DNA of 64,000 bases from Chryseobacterium oranimense (GTDB lineage Bacteria; Bacteroidota; Bacteroidia; Flavobacteriales; Weeksellaceae). Location of the stretch: assembly GCF_025244725.1 (NCBI RefSeq), contig NZ_CP104203.1:2480001-2544000 (forward strand). Direction: 5' to 3'. The translations under genes and the position numbers were made by a program. This document shows positions 17,930-25,665 of the stretch, one piece after another. The notes under the pieces were generated by a model. That model did not search any database. It saw nothing but the letters and a program-made list of their open reading frames with translations, and was not told where the DNA came from. Position 1 is the first letter of the stretch, and each line of letters opens with the position of its first letter.

Positions 17930-18376
17930 TCATACTTTCATAATAAAATTATCAATATTCAATCCTGAAGAATGATACTGCCAGTTGATCGTAATAATTT
18001 CCGTTATTGCCTTTTTCAATCCTTCGTAAGTTTCCGGCTGTCTCATAAAAACATTAGCTCCGTCAACAAATATTTCTTCAATTTCAACCTCAGAAATCTG
18101 GTGAGCATATACTACAATGACTATAGTACTAAATTTGGGATCTTCCTTAATTTCTTTCAGATAATCCATACTGCTTTTCCCCGGAATATCATATCTGATG
18201 AATATTATTTCCGGAATAATGGCTCCACAGGTTTTCAAATATTTCATAAGCCCTTCCCCTTCGGAAAAACACTGTGACTTCACACCAATCTTTAAATCTT
18301 TGAAAATATTTTTAAAGAATATTATGTTTCCTTCGTCATCATCTACCGCTATTACATTCAGATATTCCTTATTCAT
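17930..18376 (-). CDS. Degenerate receiver-domain (pseudo-response-regulator) protein
   Basis: This 148-aa protein is a single receiver domain. The acidic pocket DDD (residues 12-14) is kept. The phosphoacceptor Asp is replaced: the expected FLD strand reads FIR, with Arg61. The conserved Lys before the final Pro is also changed, since FMRQP replaces FxxKP. It probably cannot be phosphorylated and may signal by protein contact or be constitutively set. It overlaps the upstream AraC gene by 8 bp, so the two are translationally coupled and likely act together. No output domain is present. Confidence 0.8.
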   Translation of the reverse strand: MNKEYLNVIAVDDDEGNIIFFKNIFKDLKIGVKSQCFSEGEGLMKYLKTCGAIIPEIIFIRYDIPGKSSMDYLKEIKEDPKFSTIVIVVYAHQISEVEIEEIFVDGANVFMRQPETYEGLKKAITEIITINWQYHSSGLNIDNFIMKV

Positions 18377-18950
18377 ACAGCATTTTTGAATTTATGGCTA
18401 TCGCTTGGTTTTTTCTTCTTTTCATAACGATCTTCTGGAATTGAGAAGGTGTAATTCCGGTGGTATTTTTAAATTGGGTGCTCAAATGTGCTACACTGGA
18501 ATAATTCAGCTTATGAGCAATTTCTGTCAGACTCTGCTTATTATTCAGGATCAATTCCTTGGCATACTCTATCTTCTGAAGGATAATAAAATTTTCTATT
18601 GATGTATAGGCAACCTCAGAAAAAAGATTGGAAAGGTAACCGTAGCTATGATTCAGCTTTTCAGCAATATAAATAGAAGCCTTAACGGGAACTGCATTTT
18701 CGGAAAAGACAAGCTCTACGATGGCATCTTTTATTTTCTGTACCAAAGCCGTTTTCTGGCTTTCTATGATTTCTATTCCATAATCTTTAAGATTTTTCTT
18801 AAAAAGATTATGCTGTTCCTGGGTAAAGGGTTCATAGAATTCCACTTCGCCAAAGTTCAGCAGGCGGTATTTCAGCCCATGCTCTTTTAGCTTTTCATCC
18901 AATACTTTCTTACAGAGAGCATTGAAATCAAATTTTACATACATTTTCAT
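18369..18950 (-). CDS. AraC-family transcriptional regulator
   Basis: This is a 193-aa protein. Residues 1-80 form a small alpha/beta N-terminal domain (YVKFDFNALCKKVLDEKL). Residues about 90-180 carry the two AraC helix-turn-helix motifs with SLTEIAHKLNYSSVAHLSTQFK and the GITPSQFQK end. It ends inside the receiver gene (8-bp overlap). The short N-terminal domain is of the type used in flavobacterial AraC proteins paired with single-domain regulators. The target genes are not evident. Confidence 0.85.
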   Translation of the reverse strand: MKMYVKFDFNALCKKVLDEKLKEHGLKYRLLNFGEVEFYEPFTQEQHNLFKKNLKDYGIEIIESQKTALVQKIKDAIVELVFSENAVPVKASIYIAEKLNHSYGYLSNLFSEVAYTSIENFIILQKIEYAKELILNNKQSLTEIAHKLNYSSVAHLSTQFKNTTGITPSQFQKIVMKRRKNQAIAINSKMLYE

Positions 18951-19044
18951 CCTGGTATAAGTGTGTTGAATTTCGGAGTAAATATAATAATTTATTTCAT
19001 TTAAAAGTGAAATAGACTTATTTTTTTAACATAATGTATAAAAA

Positions 19045-19078
19045 GAAAAAAACTCCTGCATATTGAATACAGGAATTT
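19045..19078 (-). terminator. Intrinsic terminator (minus strand)
   Basis: On the minus strand TTCCTG-N11-CAGGAG is followed by a long T-tract (the plus strand shows an A-run at about 19041-19052). It lies downstream of the acetyltransferase gene and would end its transcript. Confidence 0.6.
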
Positions 19079-19243
19079 AAACACTAAGGATGAAAAAAAT
19101 ATACTGATAAAAAGCTATAAAAGCTCAAAACCAAGCATATGAATGTATTATTGAAAGTGATTTGGTTCTGATACAAAGATGAAGTAAAAAGAAACATCAC
19201 TTGTTATAGAATTAAAATTAAATGTTACAGAATTTTAAGTCAA

Positions 19244-19747
19244 TCATTTGTGAAATACATACTCCATTAAATAATCGTCCATGACAAAATTTCCGCCTAT
19301 ATCCAAAACCACTTCATCATATACTTTGTATCCCTGAGATTCATAGAATTTTTTAGCAGAATTCTCTTTATTTACGTTTAAAATAATTCTCTTATTTCCA
19401 CTTTCAGATACTTTATCTTTTAAAAAGATCAATGCCTCTTTACCAAATCCTTTTCCTTTGCTTTCAGGAACCAAATAGATACGGTGGAGTTTTGTAGTTC
19501 CAGCCTCATAATTGTTTTCATACCCCATAAAACCTTCAAACGAATTATTATTTTCATCAAAAATCAGATAATAATGATAATCCGGGTTTTGAAGCTGATT
19601 TGAAATTTCTTCATCCGAATACATTTTATTCAGCATATATTCTATCTGTTCCTGGGAAATAATTCCCACATAAGCACTCTCCCATGATCTTCTGGCCAGA
19701 TCCCGGATCAATGGAATATCTTTTTCTGTTACTTCTGTCAATTTCAT
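19244..19747 (-). CDS. GNAT-family N-acetyltransferase
   Basis: This 167-aa protein has the GNAT core: LVPESKGKGFGKEAL is the acetyl-CoA binding motif A (Q/RxxGxG/A), followed by NVNKENSAKKFYESQGYK typical of motif B. The substrate is unknown; it may be a small metabolite or a protein N-terminus. It is located 133 bp downstream (minus strand) of dapA. Confidence 0.88.
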   Translation of the reverse strand: MKLTEVTEKDIPLIRDLARRSWESAYVGIISQEQIEYMLNKMYSDEEISNQLQNPDYHYYLIFDENNNSFEGFMGYENNYEAGTTKLHRIYLVPESKGKGFGKEALIFLKDKVSESGNKRIILNVNKENSAKKFYESQGYKVYDEVVLDIGGNFVMDDYLMEYVFHK

Positions 19748-19850
19748 ATTTTAAATTTTATGATTAAAAAAAGTGAAAAGCCGGAACTTTTCACCTTTGA
19801 TATTTTGATGTCAATAGTGAATCGCCAACGAACATTTTTAAGATTGATTA

Positions 19851-19880
19851 TTCACTTGCGAAGCAAATTTGACCATTGAC
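19851..19880. repeat. Dispersed intergenic repeat, copy 1
   Basis: Contains TTCACTTGCGAAGCAAA followed by ACCATTGAC. The same 17-mer occurs in reverse orientation at 33488-33504, where GTCAATGGT also lies nearby. It includes the small palindrome TTGC-GAA-GCAA. It directly abuts the dapA stop codon. Confidence 0.65.
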
Positions 19881-20756
19881 TTATCTTATTTTCGCCATTT
19901 CAGCCTTGATCTTCGCATAAAGTCCCTCTGAAGCAGGAACTAAAGGAAGTCTCAAATAATTTTTAACGATTCCTTTTTCCGCAAGAACCACTTTAATCCC
20001 GCATGGGTTTCCTTCTGCAAAAATAAGTCTTGTGATCTCCACTAATCTATTGTGGATTTCATAAGCTTCTTTTACTTTCCCCTCGAAAGCCAGCTGAACC
20101 ATTGTAGAAAATTCTTTAGGATACCCCTGCCCTATGACAGAAATTACACCATTTCCACCAGCTAAAGTCACAGGAAGCGTATATTCATCATCTCCCGAAA
20201 CCAGTGAAAACCCTTCAGGTTTCTTTCTTAAGATATCAAAATACTGAAGAATATTCGGTGCCGCTTCTTTAATCATGAATAAATTCGGGAATTCCTTGGC
20301 AAGACGAAGTGTAGTATCAGCTTCAACATTCTGGCCTGTTCTTGACGGAACGTTATATATGATAATATTTTTACCGGTAGACGCCAGCATTTTATAGTGC
20401 TGGTAAAGCCCTTCCTGATTAGGTTTGTTGTAATAAGGGGATACAGAAAGCACCGCTTCAAATGCAGAAAGATCCGTTTCTTCAATCTGTTTCTTAACTT
20501 CAAGAGTATTATTACCGCCAATTCCCAAAACCAGGGGAACACGTTTATTATTAACCTTAATGATATGCTCAATCACCTGTTTCTTCTCCTCATCAGAAAG
20601 CGTTGCAGCTTCTGCTGTAGTTCCCAAAACAACTAAATAATTGGTTCCGTTTTCGATGTTATATTCAACAAGTTTTGTTAAACTATCAAAATCAACGGAT
20701 AAATCTTCATTAAAGGGTGTTACCAATGCAACACCTACTCCTTTTAAAATGCTCAT
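19881..20756 (-). CDS. dapA: 4-hydroxy-tetrahydrodipicolinate synthase
   Basis: This 291-aa protein catalyses condensation of pyruvate with aspartate semialdehyde in the lysine/diaminopimelate pathway. Visible features are GVGVALVTPF at the N-terminus, the TTAEAATLS phosphate/substrate loop, YNVPSRTGQN with the active-site Tyr, and the Schiff-base Lys in MIKEAAPN. Length and order are typical of DapA. The minus-strand -7 box TAAATTTG is seen at 20776-20783. Likely cytosolic and monocistronic. Confidence 0.96.
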   Translation of the reverse strand: MSILKGVGVALVTPFNEDLSVDFDSLTKLVEYNIENGTNYLVVLGTTAEAATLSDEEKKQVIEHIIKVNNKRVPLVLGIGGNNTLEVKKQIEETDLSAFEAVLSVSPYYNKPNQEGLYQHYKMLASTGKNIIIYNVPSRTGQNVEADTTLRLAKEFPNLFMIKEAAPNILQYFDILRKKPEGFSLVSGDDEYTLPVTLAGGNGVISVIGQGYPKEFSTMVQLAFEGKVKEAYEIHNRLVEITRLIFAEGNPCGIKVVLAEKGIVKNYLRLPLVPASEGLYAKIKAEMAKIR

Positions 20757-20837
20757 CTGTTAGAATTATTTTTGCCAAATTTAATAATTTACGACAAGAA
20801 TTTGTAATAAATAATAATGTTTTATTATACATATAAT

Positions 20838-20845
20838 TATATTTG
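20838..20845 (+). promoter_or_regulatory. -7 promoter box for the nucleotidase-PorZ-RecO operon
   Basis: TATATTTG matches TAnnTTTG, 19 nt before the ATG at 20864. No clear TTG is found at the -33 position. A possible TTG start at 20843 overlaps this box and is rejected as the start. Confidence 0.55.
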
Positions 20846-20863
20846 CATATACTAAAAGATATT

Positions 20864-21622
20864 ATGAAAAATAAATTCTTGTTACTAGGAATTGCTCTGG
20901 CTGCACTTACTGCCTGCAAAACAGCATCTACGCTGCAGTTGGCTCAAGTTCAGCCCCAGAAAAACATTTCTATTAATAATGAGCTAAAAAATGATGAGGC
21001 GTTTGTAAATGTTATTGAACCTTATAAGCAGAAGCTGGATAAAGAGATGAACCAGAAGATCTCCCATACCAGCATAGACCTTACAAAACAGGGAGATAAC
21101 AGCAATCTTGGAAATCTTTTGGCCGATTATACTTTTGAAGGTGCCGATGCATGGACGAAAAAGAATCTGAATAAAAACGTAGATGCGGCCCTGATCAATA
21201 TCGGAGGAATACGTACTACAATCGGAAAGGGTGATATTCTCCTGAAAAGTGTTTTTGAAGTAATGCCTTTTGAAAATGAGGTGATTATCGTAAAAATGAA
21301 GGGATCGGATCTCCAGGGACTTTTTGATTACTATGCAAAAACCCAGGTCAACAATCCTGTCTCCCACTTATATATTGAAACCAATAACGGACAGCTCACC
21401 AAATCCCAGATTAATGGTAAATCTGTAAATCCTTCGCAGGATTATTATATTGCCACATCAGATTATCTGGCACTTGGCGGGGACAATATGAAATTCTTTT
21501 CCAAAGGAGAATCTATTTCCACAGGAATCAGATTAAGGGATCTTTTCATTGAATACTTTAAGAAAACCCCTGAAGTAGTTCCGAATACAGATGTTCGTTT
21601 AAATTTTATCGGTAAGAAATAA
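20864..21622 (+). CDS. 5'-nucleotidase C-terminal-domain lipoprotein
   Basis: Starting at the ATG at 20864, the protein has a lipoprotein signal (MKNKFLLLGIALAALTACK, lipobox LTAC). The rest is the C-terminal, substrate-binding domain of UshA-type 5'-nucleotidases, with NLLADYTFEGAD-type segments and an ATSDYLALGGDNMKFF motif. The metallophosphatase half is encoded by the next gene, with stop and start overlapping (TAATG). The two probably assemble into one periplasmic nucleotidase. Length is 252 aa. Confidence 0.88.
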   Translation: MKNKFLLLGIALAALTACKTASTLQLAQVQPQKNISINNELKNDEAFVNVIEPYKQKLDKEMNQKISHTSIDLTKQGDNSNLGNLLADYTFEGADAWTKKNLNKNVDAALINIGGIRTTIGKGDILLKSVFEVMPFENEVIIVKMKGSDLQGLFDYYAKTQVNNPVSHLYIETNNGQLTKSQINGKSVNPSQDYYIATSDYLALGGDNMKFFSKGESISTGIRLRDLFIEYFKKTPEVVPNTDVRLNFIGKK

Positions 21623-22572
21623 TGGATAGAAAAAGATTTTTAAAAGTAATAGGTGGCGGATCTTTAGCAGCAGCTTTAGCTCCCAATATGATGATGGCGG
21701 AAGAATTGAAATTCAATCCTTTCAAATCTGCAAATAAACTGACTATTCTTCATACCAACGACCAGCACAGTAGAATTGAACCTTTTGATGCAAGCTATAC
21801 CAAAAATCCCAATCAGGGTGGTTTTGCCAGAAGAGCAAGCCTGATACAGCAGATCCGAAGCCAGGAAAGCAATGTTCTTCTCCTGGATTCCGGTGATATT
21901 TTTCAGGGAACTCCCTATTTCAACTTTTTTGGGGGTGAACTGGAATTTAAACTGATGTCTATGATGAAGTATGATGCTTCCACAATGGGAAACCATGATT
22001 TTGACAATAGCCTGGATGGTTTCTTAAAAGTGCTTCCCAATGCACAGTTTCCATTCATCTGTTCAAATTATGATTTCAAAAACACGGTTCTGGACGGAAA
22101 AACTTCACCATATAAAATCTTTAATAAAAATGGAATAAAGGTTGGAATTTTCGGAGTAGGCATTCAGCTGGATGGTCTTGTAGGCAAAAAACAATATGGA
22201 GAAACAGTATATTCAGATCCGGTAGATGTAGCACAGCATTATTCCAATTTCCTGAAAAACGAACAAAAATGTGATCTTGTCATCTGCCTTTCTCATATAG
22301 GCTATGACTACAAAGATGAACCTGATAAAATAAGCGACAAAATTCTGGCTGCCAAAACAGAGAATATTGATATTATCCTGGGCGGACATACCCATACTTT
22401 TTTACCTGAACCACAAACATTCACCAACCGACAGGGTAAAAATGTTCTGGTCAACCAGGTAGGATGGGCAGGTCTTCTTCTTGGCAGAATAGATTTTTAC
22501 TTCGACGCAAATAAAAACGTAAAGCATATTTCCTGGAACAACCAGGCAATAGACAGCAGCATAACCGTATAA
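21622..22572 (+). CDS. 5'-nucleotidase metallophosphatase-domain protein
   Basis: This 316-aa protein has an N-terminal twin-arginine-like export signal (RKRFLKVIGGGSLAAALA). The calcineurin-like phosphatase motifs are present: HTNDQHSRIE, DSGDIFQGTP, GNHDFDN, and GGHTHTF near the C-terminus. Together with the previous lipoprotein (1-nt overlap, TAATG) it forms the two halves of a UshA-like enzyme that hydrolyses nucleotides or sugar nucleotides outside the cytoplasm. A separate gene for each domain is a recurrent Bacteroidetes arrangement. Confidence 0.9.
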   Translation: MDRKRFLKVIGGGSLAAALAPNMMMAEELKFNPFKSANKLTILHTNDQHSRIEPFDASYTKNPNQGGFARRASLIQQIRSQESNVLLLDSGDIFQGTPYFNFFGGELEFKLMSMMKYDASTMGNHDFDNSLDGFLKVLPNAQFPFICSNYDFKNTVLDGKTSPYKIFNKNGIKVGIFGVGIQLDGLVGKKQYGETVYSDPVDVAQHYSNFLKNEQKCDLVICLSHIGYDYKDEPDKISDKILAAKTENIDIILGGHTHTFLPEPQTFTNRQGKNVLVNQVGWAGLLLGRIDFYFDANKNVKHISWNNQAIDSSITV

Positions 22573-22573
22573 T

Positions 22574-24832
22574 ATGAAAAAACTCTCTTTAATCTCTCTG
22601 GGTATTTTAGCCTCCCTGCAATTTATGAATGCGCAGGTTATTTCATCAAAAAAATGGACGGATCTCTTTTCCTATAATAATGTCCTTGCCATGAAGGAAG
22701 ACAATGGAAAAATAATTGCCGCCACTGAAAACGGGATATTCTATTATACCATTTCAACCGGGGAGATTACAAAGCTGTCAAAAGCTAACGGACTCCATGA
22801 CGTCAGTATATCTGCCTTTGATTATAATCCACAGACTAAAATAGGGATTATAGGATATGCAAATGGTTCGATGGACGTTATTACTCCGCAAGAGATTAAA
22901 TATATTGTTGATATTCCTATAGCAACCGGTTACAACGGAAGCAAAAAAATCAATCATATTTCTATTACAGGAGATCAGGCCGTCATATCTGTGGGCTATG
23001 GAGTTTCCATATTTAATATTAATAAAAAAGAATTCGGAGATTCTGCATTCTTTGTGAGTGGCGGCGTATATGAAGCCAGTAATGAAGCAACCATATTCGG
23101 AACCAAAGTCTACTCCGTAACAAATACCGGCCTTAAAAGCCACGAAATGAATACTACATTTCCGGTATTTTCTACATGGACAAATGAGATACCAGGATCA
23201 TATAAGCATATCGACGCTGAATCAGCACTTATATTTTCCTCTTCCAATGCTGCCTATATATACAATAACGGTACGGGTACCCCATTACCGGCAAGCTTTT
23301 CAAACATTCAGGATATTGTCATCAATTCAAACAATATTATAGTAACGGATAACAGAATATATACTTTTGGATTAAACGGAGTATCGCAGAATGCCATAAG
23401 TGTAGGAGAAGACTGTAATACAGCAATTACTGCCGGCGGTAAAATATACGCCGGAACAATACTTTCCGGAATAAAGGAAGAAAGCGGAACTACATATAAA
23501 CCATCAGGGCCATATTCCAACTCTTCTTACAAGATTAACCTGTATGACAATAACCAAATGCTGGTGTCATCAGGATCCAGAGTGAACAGATATAACCAAC
23601 CCGGAGACAATCCCAAAAAACCGGGATTTTACTATTTTAATGGTGCTGAGTGGCTGCGTTCTTCTTTTTTTTCAACAACTACTGCACCAATAAATGTATT
23701 AGATGCCGTATTCAATCCGGCAGATAACAATGAAGTGTTTTTTACCAACTACACGGTTACTGCACAAGGTGTCTATAAAATGAAATACAACGCCAGCAGT
23801 AAGGATTTTGATTTTGTGAAGCGATATGATCTGGGATCACCCGGAGATTATTCTCACCGTCCTGTAGGTTTTGCACATGATCCGCAAAATAATCTTTTTG
23901 TTTCTTTCGGTTTCAATTATGGAAGTCCCTCTATAGGTATCTATGACAGAGGAACAGATGATTTTGTCATCAAAAAATTCGGGATAACAAGTGATGGTGC
24001 TCAAACACCGGTTTATTATGAAAATATGTTATGGTTTCCGCTTCCAAGAACGAATAATTTTATTGTATACGATTATAAAACCCCTACCAACCTTTCAGAT
24101 GATACGGATTATATATTAAAAGATACCAACGGGTTTGCAGGAAACTCAAAAGGAACTTTATCCGTAGCTTTCAGTAAATCTGGAGACGCCTGGATCGGGA
24201 CCGACAGTGGATTAAGAATATTACCTAATGCTGCTACGGCAATAAAAGATCCAAACCCTACAGTAGAGCCCATCATCATAGAACAGGGCGGGCTCGGAGA
24301 AGAACTTTTCAGGGATGGGCAGGTACTTCAGATAGAAGTAGATGCCGGTGATTACAAATGGCTTTCTGTAGACGGAGGAGGAGTATATTATCTTTCTTCC
24401 GATGGACAGCAGACTATAAAGCATTTTACAAAAGAAAACTCACCCCTTCCTACTAATTCTGTTACTGATATAAAAGTTGACAGAAAAACAGGGAAGGTAT
24501 ATTTCGTTACTTTTAACGGTATTGTGGCTTATCAGGGTGATGTTGCAGATGTGAATGCCAACTTCGGGAATGTAGTAGTTTACCCTAACCCTGTTGTGTA
24601 TTCAAACTTTAAAGGAAAAGTAACTATTAAAGGACTTGCAGAAAAAACTAATATCAGAATCACAGATGCGGCAGGAAATGTAATTCATTCTGCGGTAGCA
24701 AGAGGAGGCTATTATGAATGGGACCTCAATAATCAAAAAGGTACCAGAGTAGCTTCAGGTATTTATTTTGTCCTGATGACTAATGAGGACGGGTCAGACA
24801 AAGCTACTGCAAAAATAGCTGTAGTTAATTAA
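22574..24832 (+). CDS. porZ: Type IX secretion component PorZ
   Basis: This 752-aa protein has a signal peptide (MKKLSLISLGILASLQFMNAQ), two beta-propeller regions with repeated WIGTDSGLR / WLSVDGGGVYYL-type blades, and a C-terminal type A T9SS sorting domain (VVVYPNPV ... WDLNNQKGTRVASGIYF). This architecture matches PorZ, the surface protein that supplies anionic lipopolysaccharide to the T9SS attachment complex. It is followed directly by recO (stop and start overlap), a neighbourhood I associate with PorZ loci. It starts 1 nt after the nucleotidase stop. Confidence 0.85.
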   Translation: MKKLSLISLGILASLQFMNAQVISSKKWTDLFSYNNVLAMKEDNGKIIAATENGIFYYTISTGEITKLSKANGLHDVSISAFDYNPQTKIGIIGYANGSMDVITPQEIKYIVDIPIATGYNGSKKINHISITGDQAVISVGYGVSIFNINKKEFGDSAFFVSGGVYEASNEATIFGTKVYSVTNTGLKSHEMNTTFPVFSTWTNEIPGSYKHIDAESALIFSSSNAAYIYNNGTGTPLPASFSNIQDIVINSNNIIVTDNRIYTFGLNGVSQNAISVGEDCNTAITAGGKIYAGTILSGIKEESGTTYKPSGPYSNSSYKINLYDNNQMLVSSGSRVNRYNQPGDNPKKPGFYYFNGAEWLRSSFFSTTTAPINVLDAVFNPADNNEVFFTNYTVTAQGVYKMKYNASSKDFDFVKRYDLGSPGDYSHRPVGFAHDPQNNLFVSFGFNYGSPSIGIYDRGTDDFVIKKFGITSDGAQTPVYYENMLWFPLPRTNNFIVYDYKTPTNLSDDTDYILKDTNGFAGNSKGTLSVAFSKSGDAWIGTDSGLRILPNAATAIKDPNPTVEPIIIEQGGLGEELFRDGQVLQIEVDAGDYKWLSVDGGGVYYLSSDGQQTIKHFTKENSPLPTNSVTDIKVDRKTGKVYFVTFNGIVAYQGDVADVNANFGNVVVYPNPVVYSNFKGKVTIKGLAEKTNIRITDAAGNVIHSAVARGGYYEWDLNNQKGTRVASGIYFVLMTNEDGSDKATAKIAVVN

Positions 24833-25518
24833 TGAATTCACAAAACGGATTTTTATTATCATTCATAAAATATGGCGAAAATGATGCAGTCCTGCATTGT
24901 TTTACAGAAGAGGACGGCTTTCAGACGTATTTCGTAAAAGGTATTTATTCCAAAAGAAATAAAAAGAAAGCCCTGCTCCAGCCATTGAGCATGCTTAATT
25001 TCACAGTTAATCCCGCAAAGGGAAACGGAATTCCATTGGTTTCTAAATTTGAACTGGTGAAAAATCATGATATGTATACGGATATCAGAACCAATACCGT
25101 CATCTTTTTTATCTCAGATTTTCTGAATCAGGTTTTGAGACACGAAAATAAGAATCCCGGGCTTTTCTTCAGTATTGATCAGTTTATAGACGAGTTGATG
25201 TCCAAAAATTACCAGTGCCATCTTCTGTTTTTAATTACAGTATTGAAAATCCAGGGAGTTGCTCCCCTGATGCAGGACGGCCCCTATCTGGATCCGGAAA
25301 CCGGGACATTTTCCGAGGTACCTGCCCATCAGTTATTCAATAATGAAATTTCCGGCTTATGGAAAAAAATTCTCTGCTCAGAAAACCTTTATGACACAAA
25401 AATTCATTCCTCGCAGCGAAAAGATTTCCTGGACAGTATTTTAGTGTATTATCATTATCATATCACAGATTTTAAGATCCCGACATCGCTTGAGGTCATA
25501 CAGCAAATCTTTGAATAG
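24832..25518 (+). CDS. recO: DNA repair protein RecO
   Basis: This 228-aa protein has the RecO N-terminal OB fold (GFLLSFIKYGENDAVLHCFTEEDGF...YFVKGIYSKRNKKKALLQPL) followed by the helical C-terminal domain. It acts with RecR to load RecA onto SSB-coated DNA. The Cys zinc cluster of some RecO proteins is absent. It overlaps the porZ stop by 1 nt and is the last gene in the operon. Confidence 0.92.
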   Translation: MNSQNGFLLSFIKYGENDAVLHCFTEEDGFQTYFVKGIYSKRNKKKALLQPLSMLNFTVNPAKGNGIPLVSKFELVKNHDMYTDIRTNTVIFFISDFLNQVLRHENKNPGLFFSIDQFIDELMSKNYQCHLLFLITVLKIQGVAPLMQDGPYLDPETGTFSEVPAHQLFNNEISGLWKKILCSENLYDTKIHSSQRKDFLDSILVYYHYHITDFKIPTSLEVIQQIFE

Positions 25519-25540
25519 AAGAATCAGAATTCTCGCACTG

Positions 25541-25591
25541 CTACAAAGTTGTAGAAATTTTCCTTGTCAAGGTTTAAAACCTTGACAAGGA
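25541..25591. repeat. Two adjacent palindromes; probable bidirectional terminator and dispersed repeat
   Basis: CTACAA-AG-TTGTAG at 25541-25554 is followed by a perfect palindrome at 25561-25591 with 15-nt arms TCCTTGTCAAGGTTT / AAACCTTGACAAGGA and a 1-nt centre. It lies between convergent recO (+) and the glycosidase gene (-). I recall near-identical palindromes as frequent intergenic repeats in Chryseobacterium and Flavobacterium. Confidence 0.75.
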
Positions 25592-25665
25592 TATTTATTG
25601 ACCGAAAATAAGATCAACTTAATTTAACACGATACACTGGAAAACCTTTTATCTTCTCCCAATCA

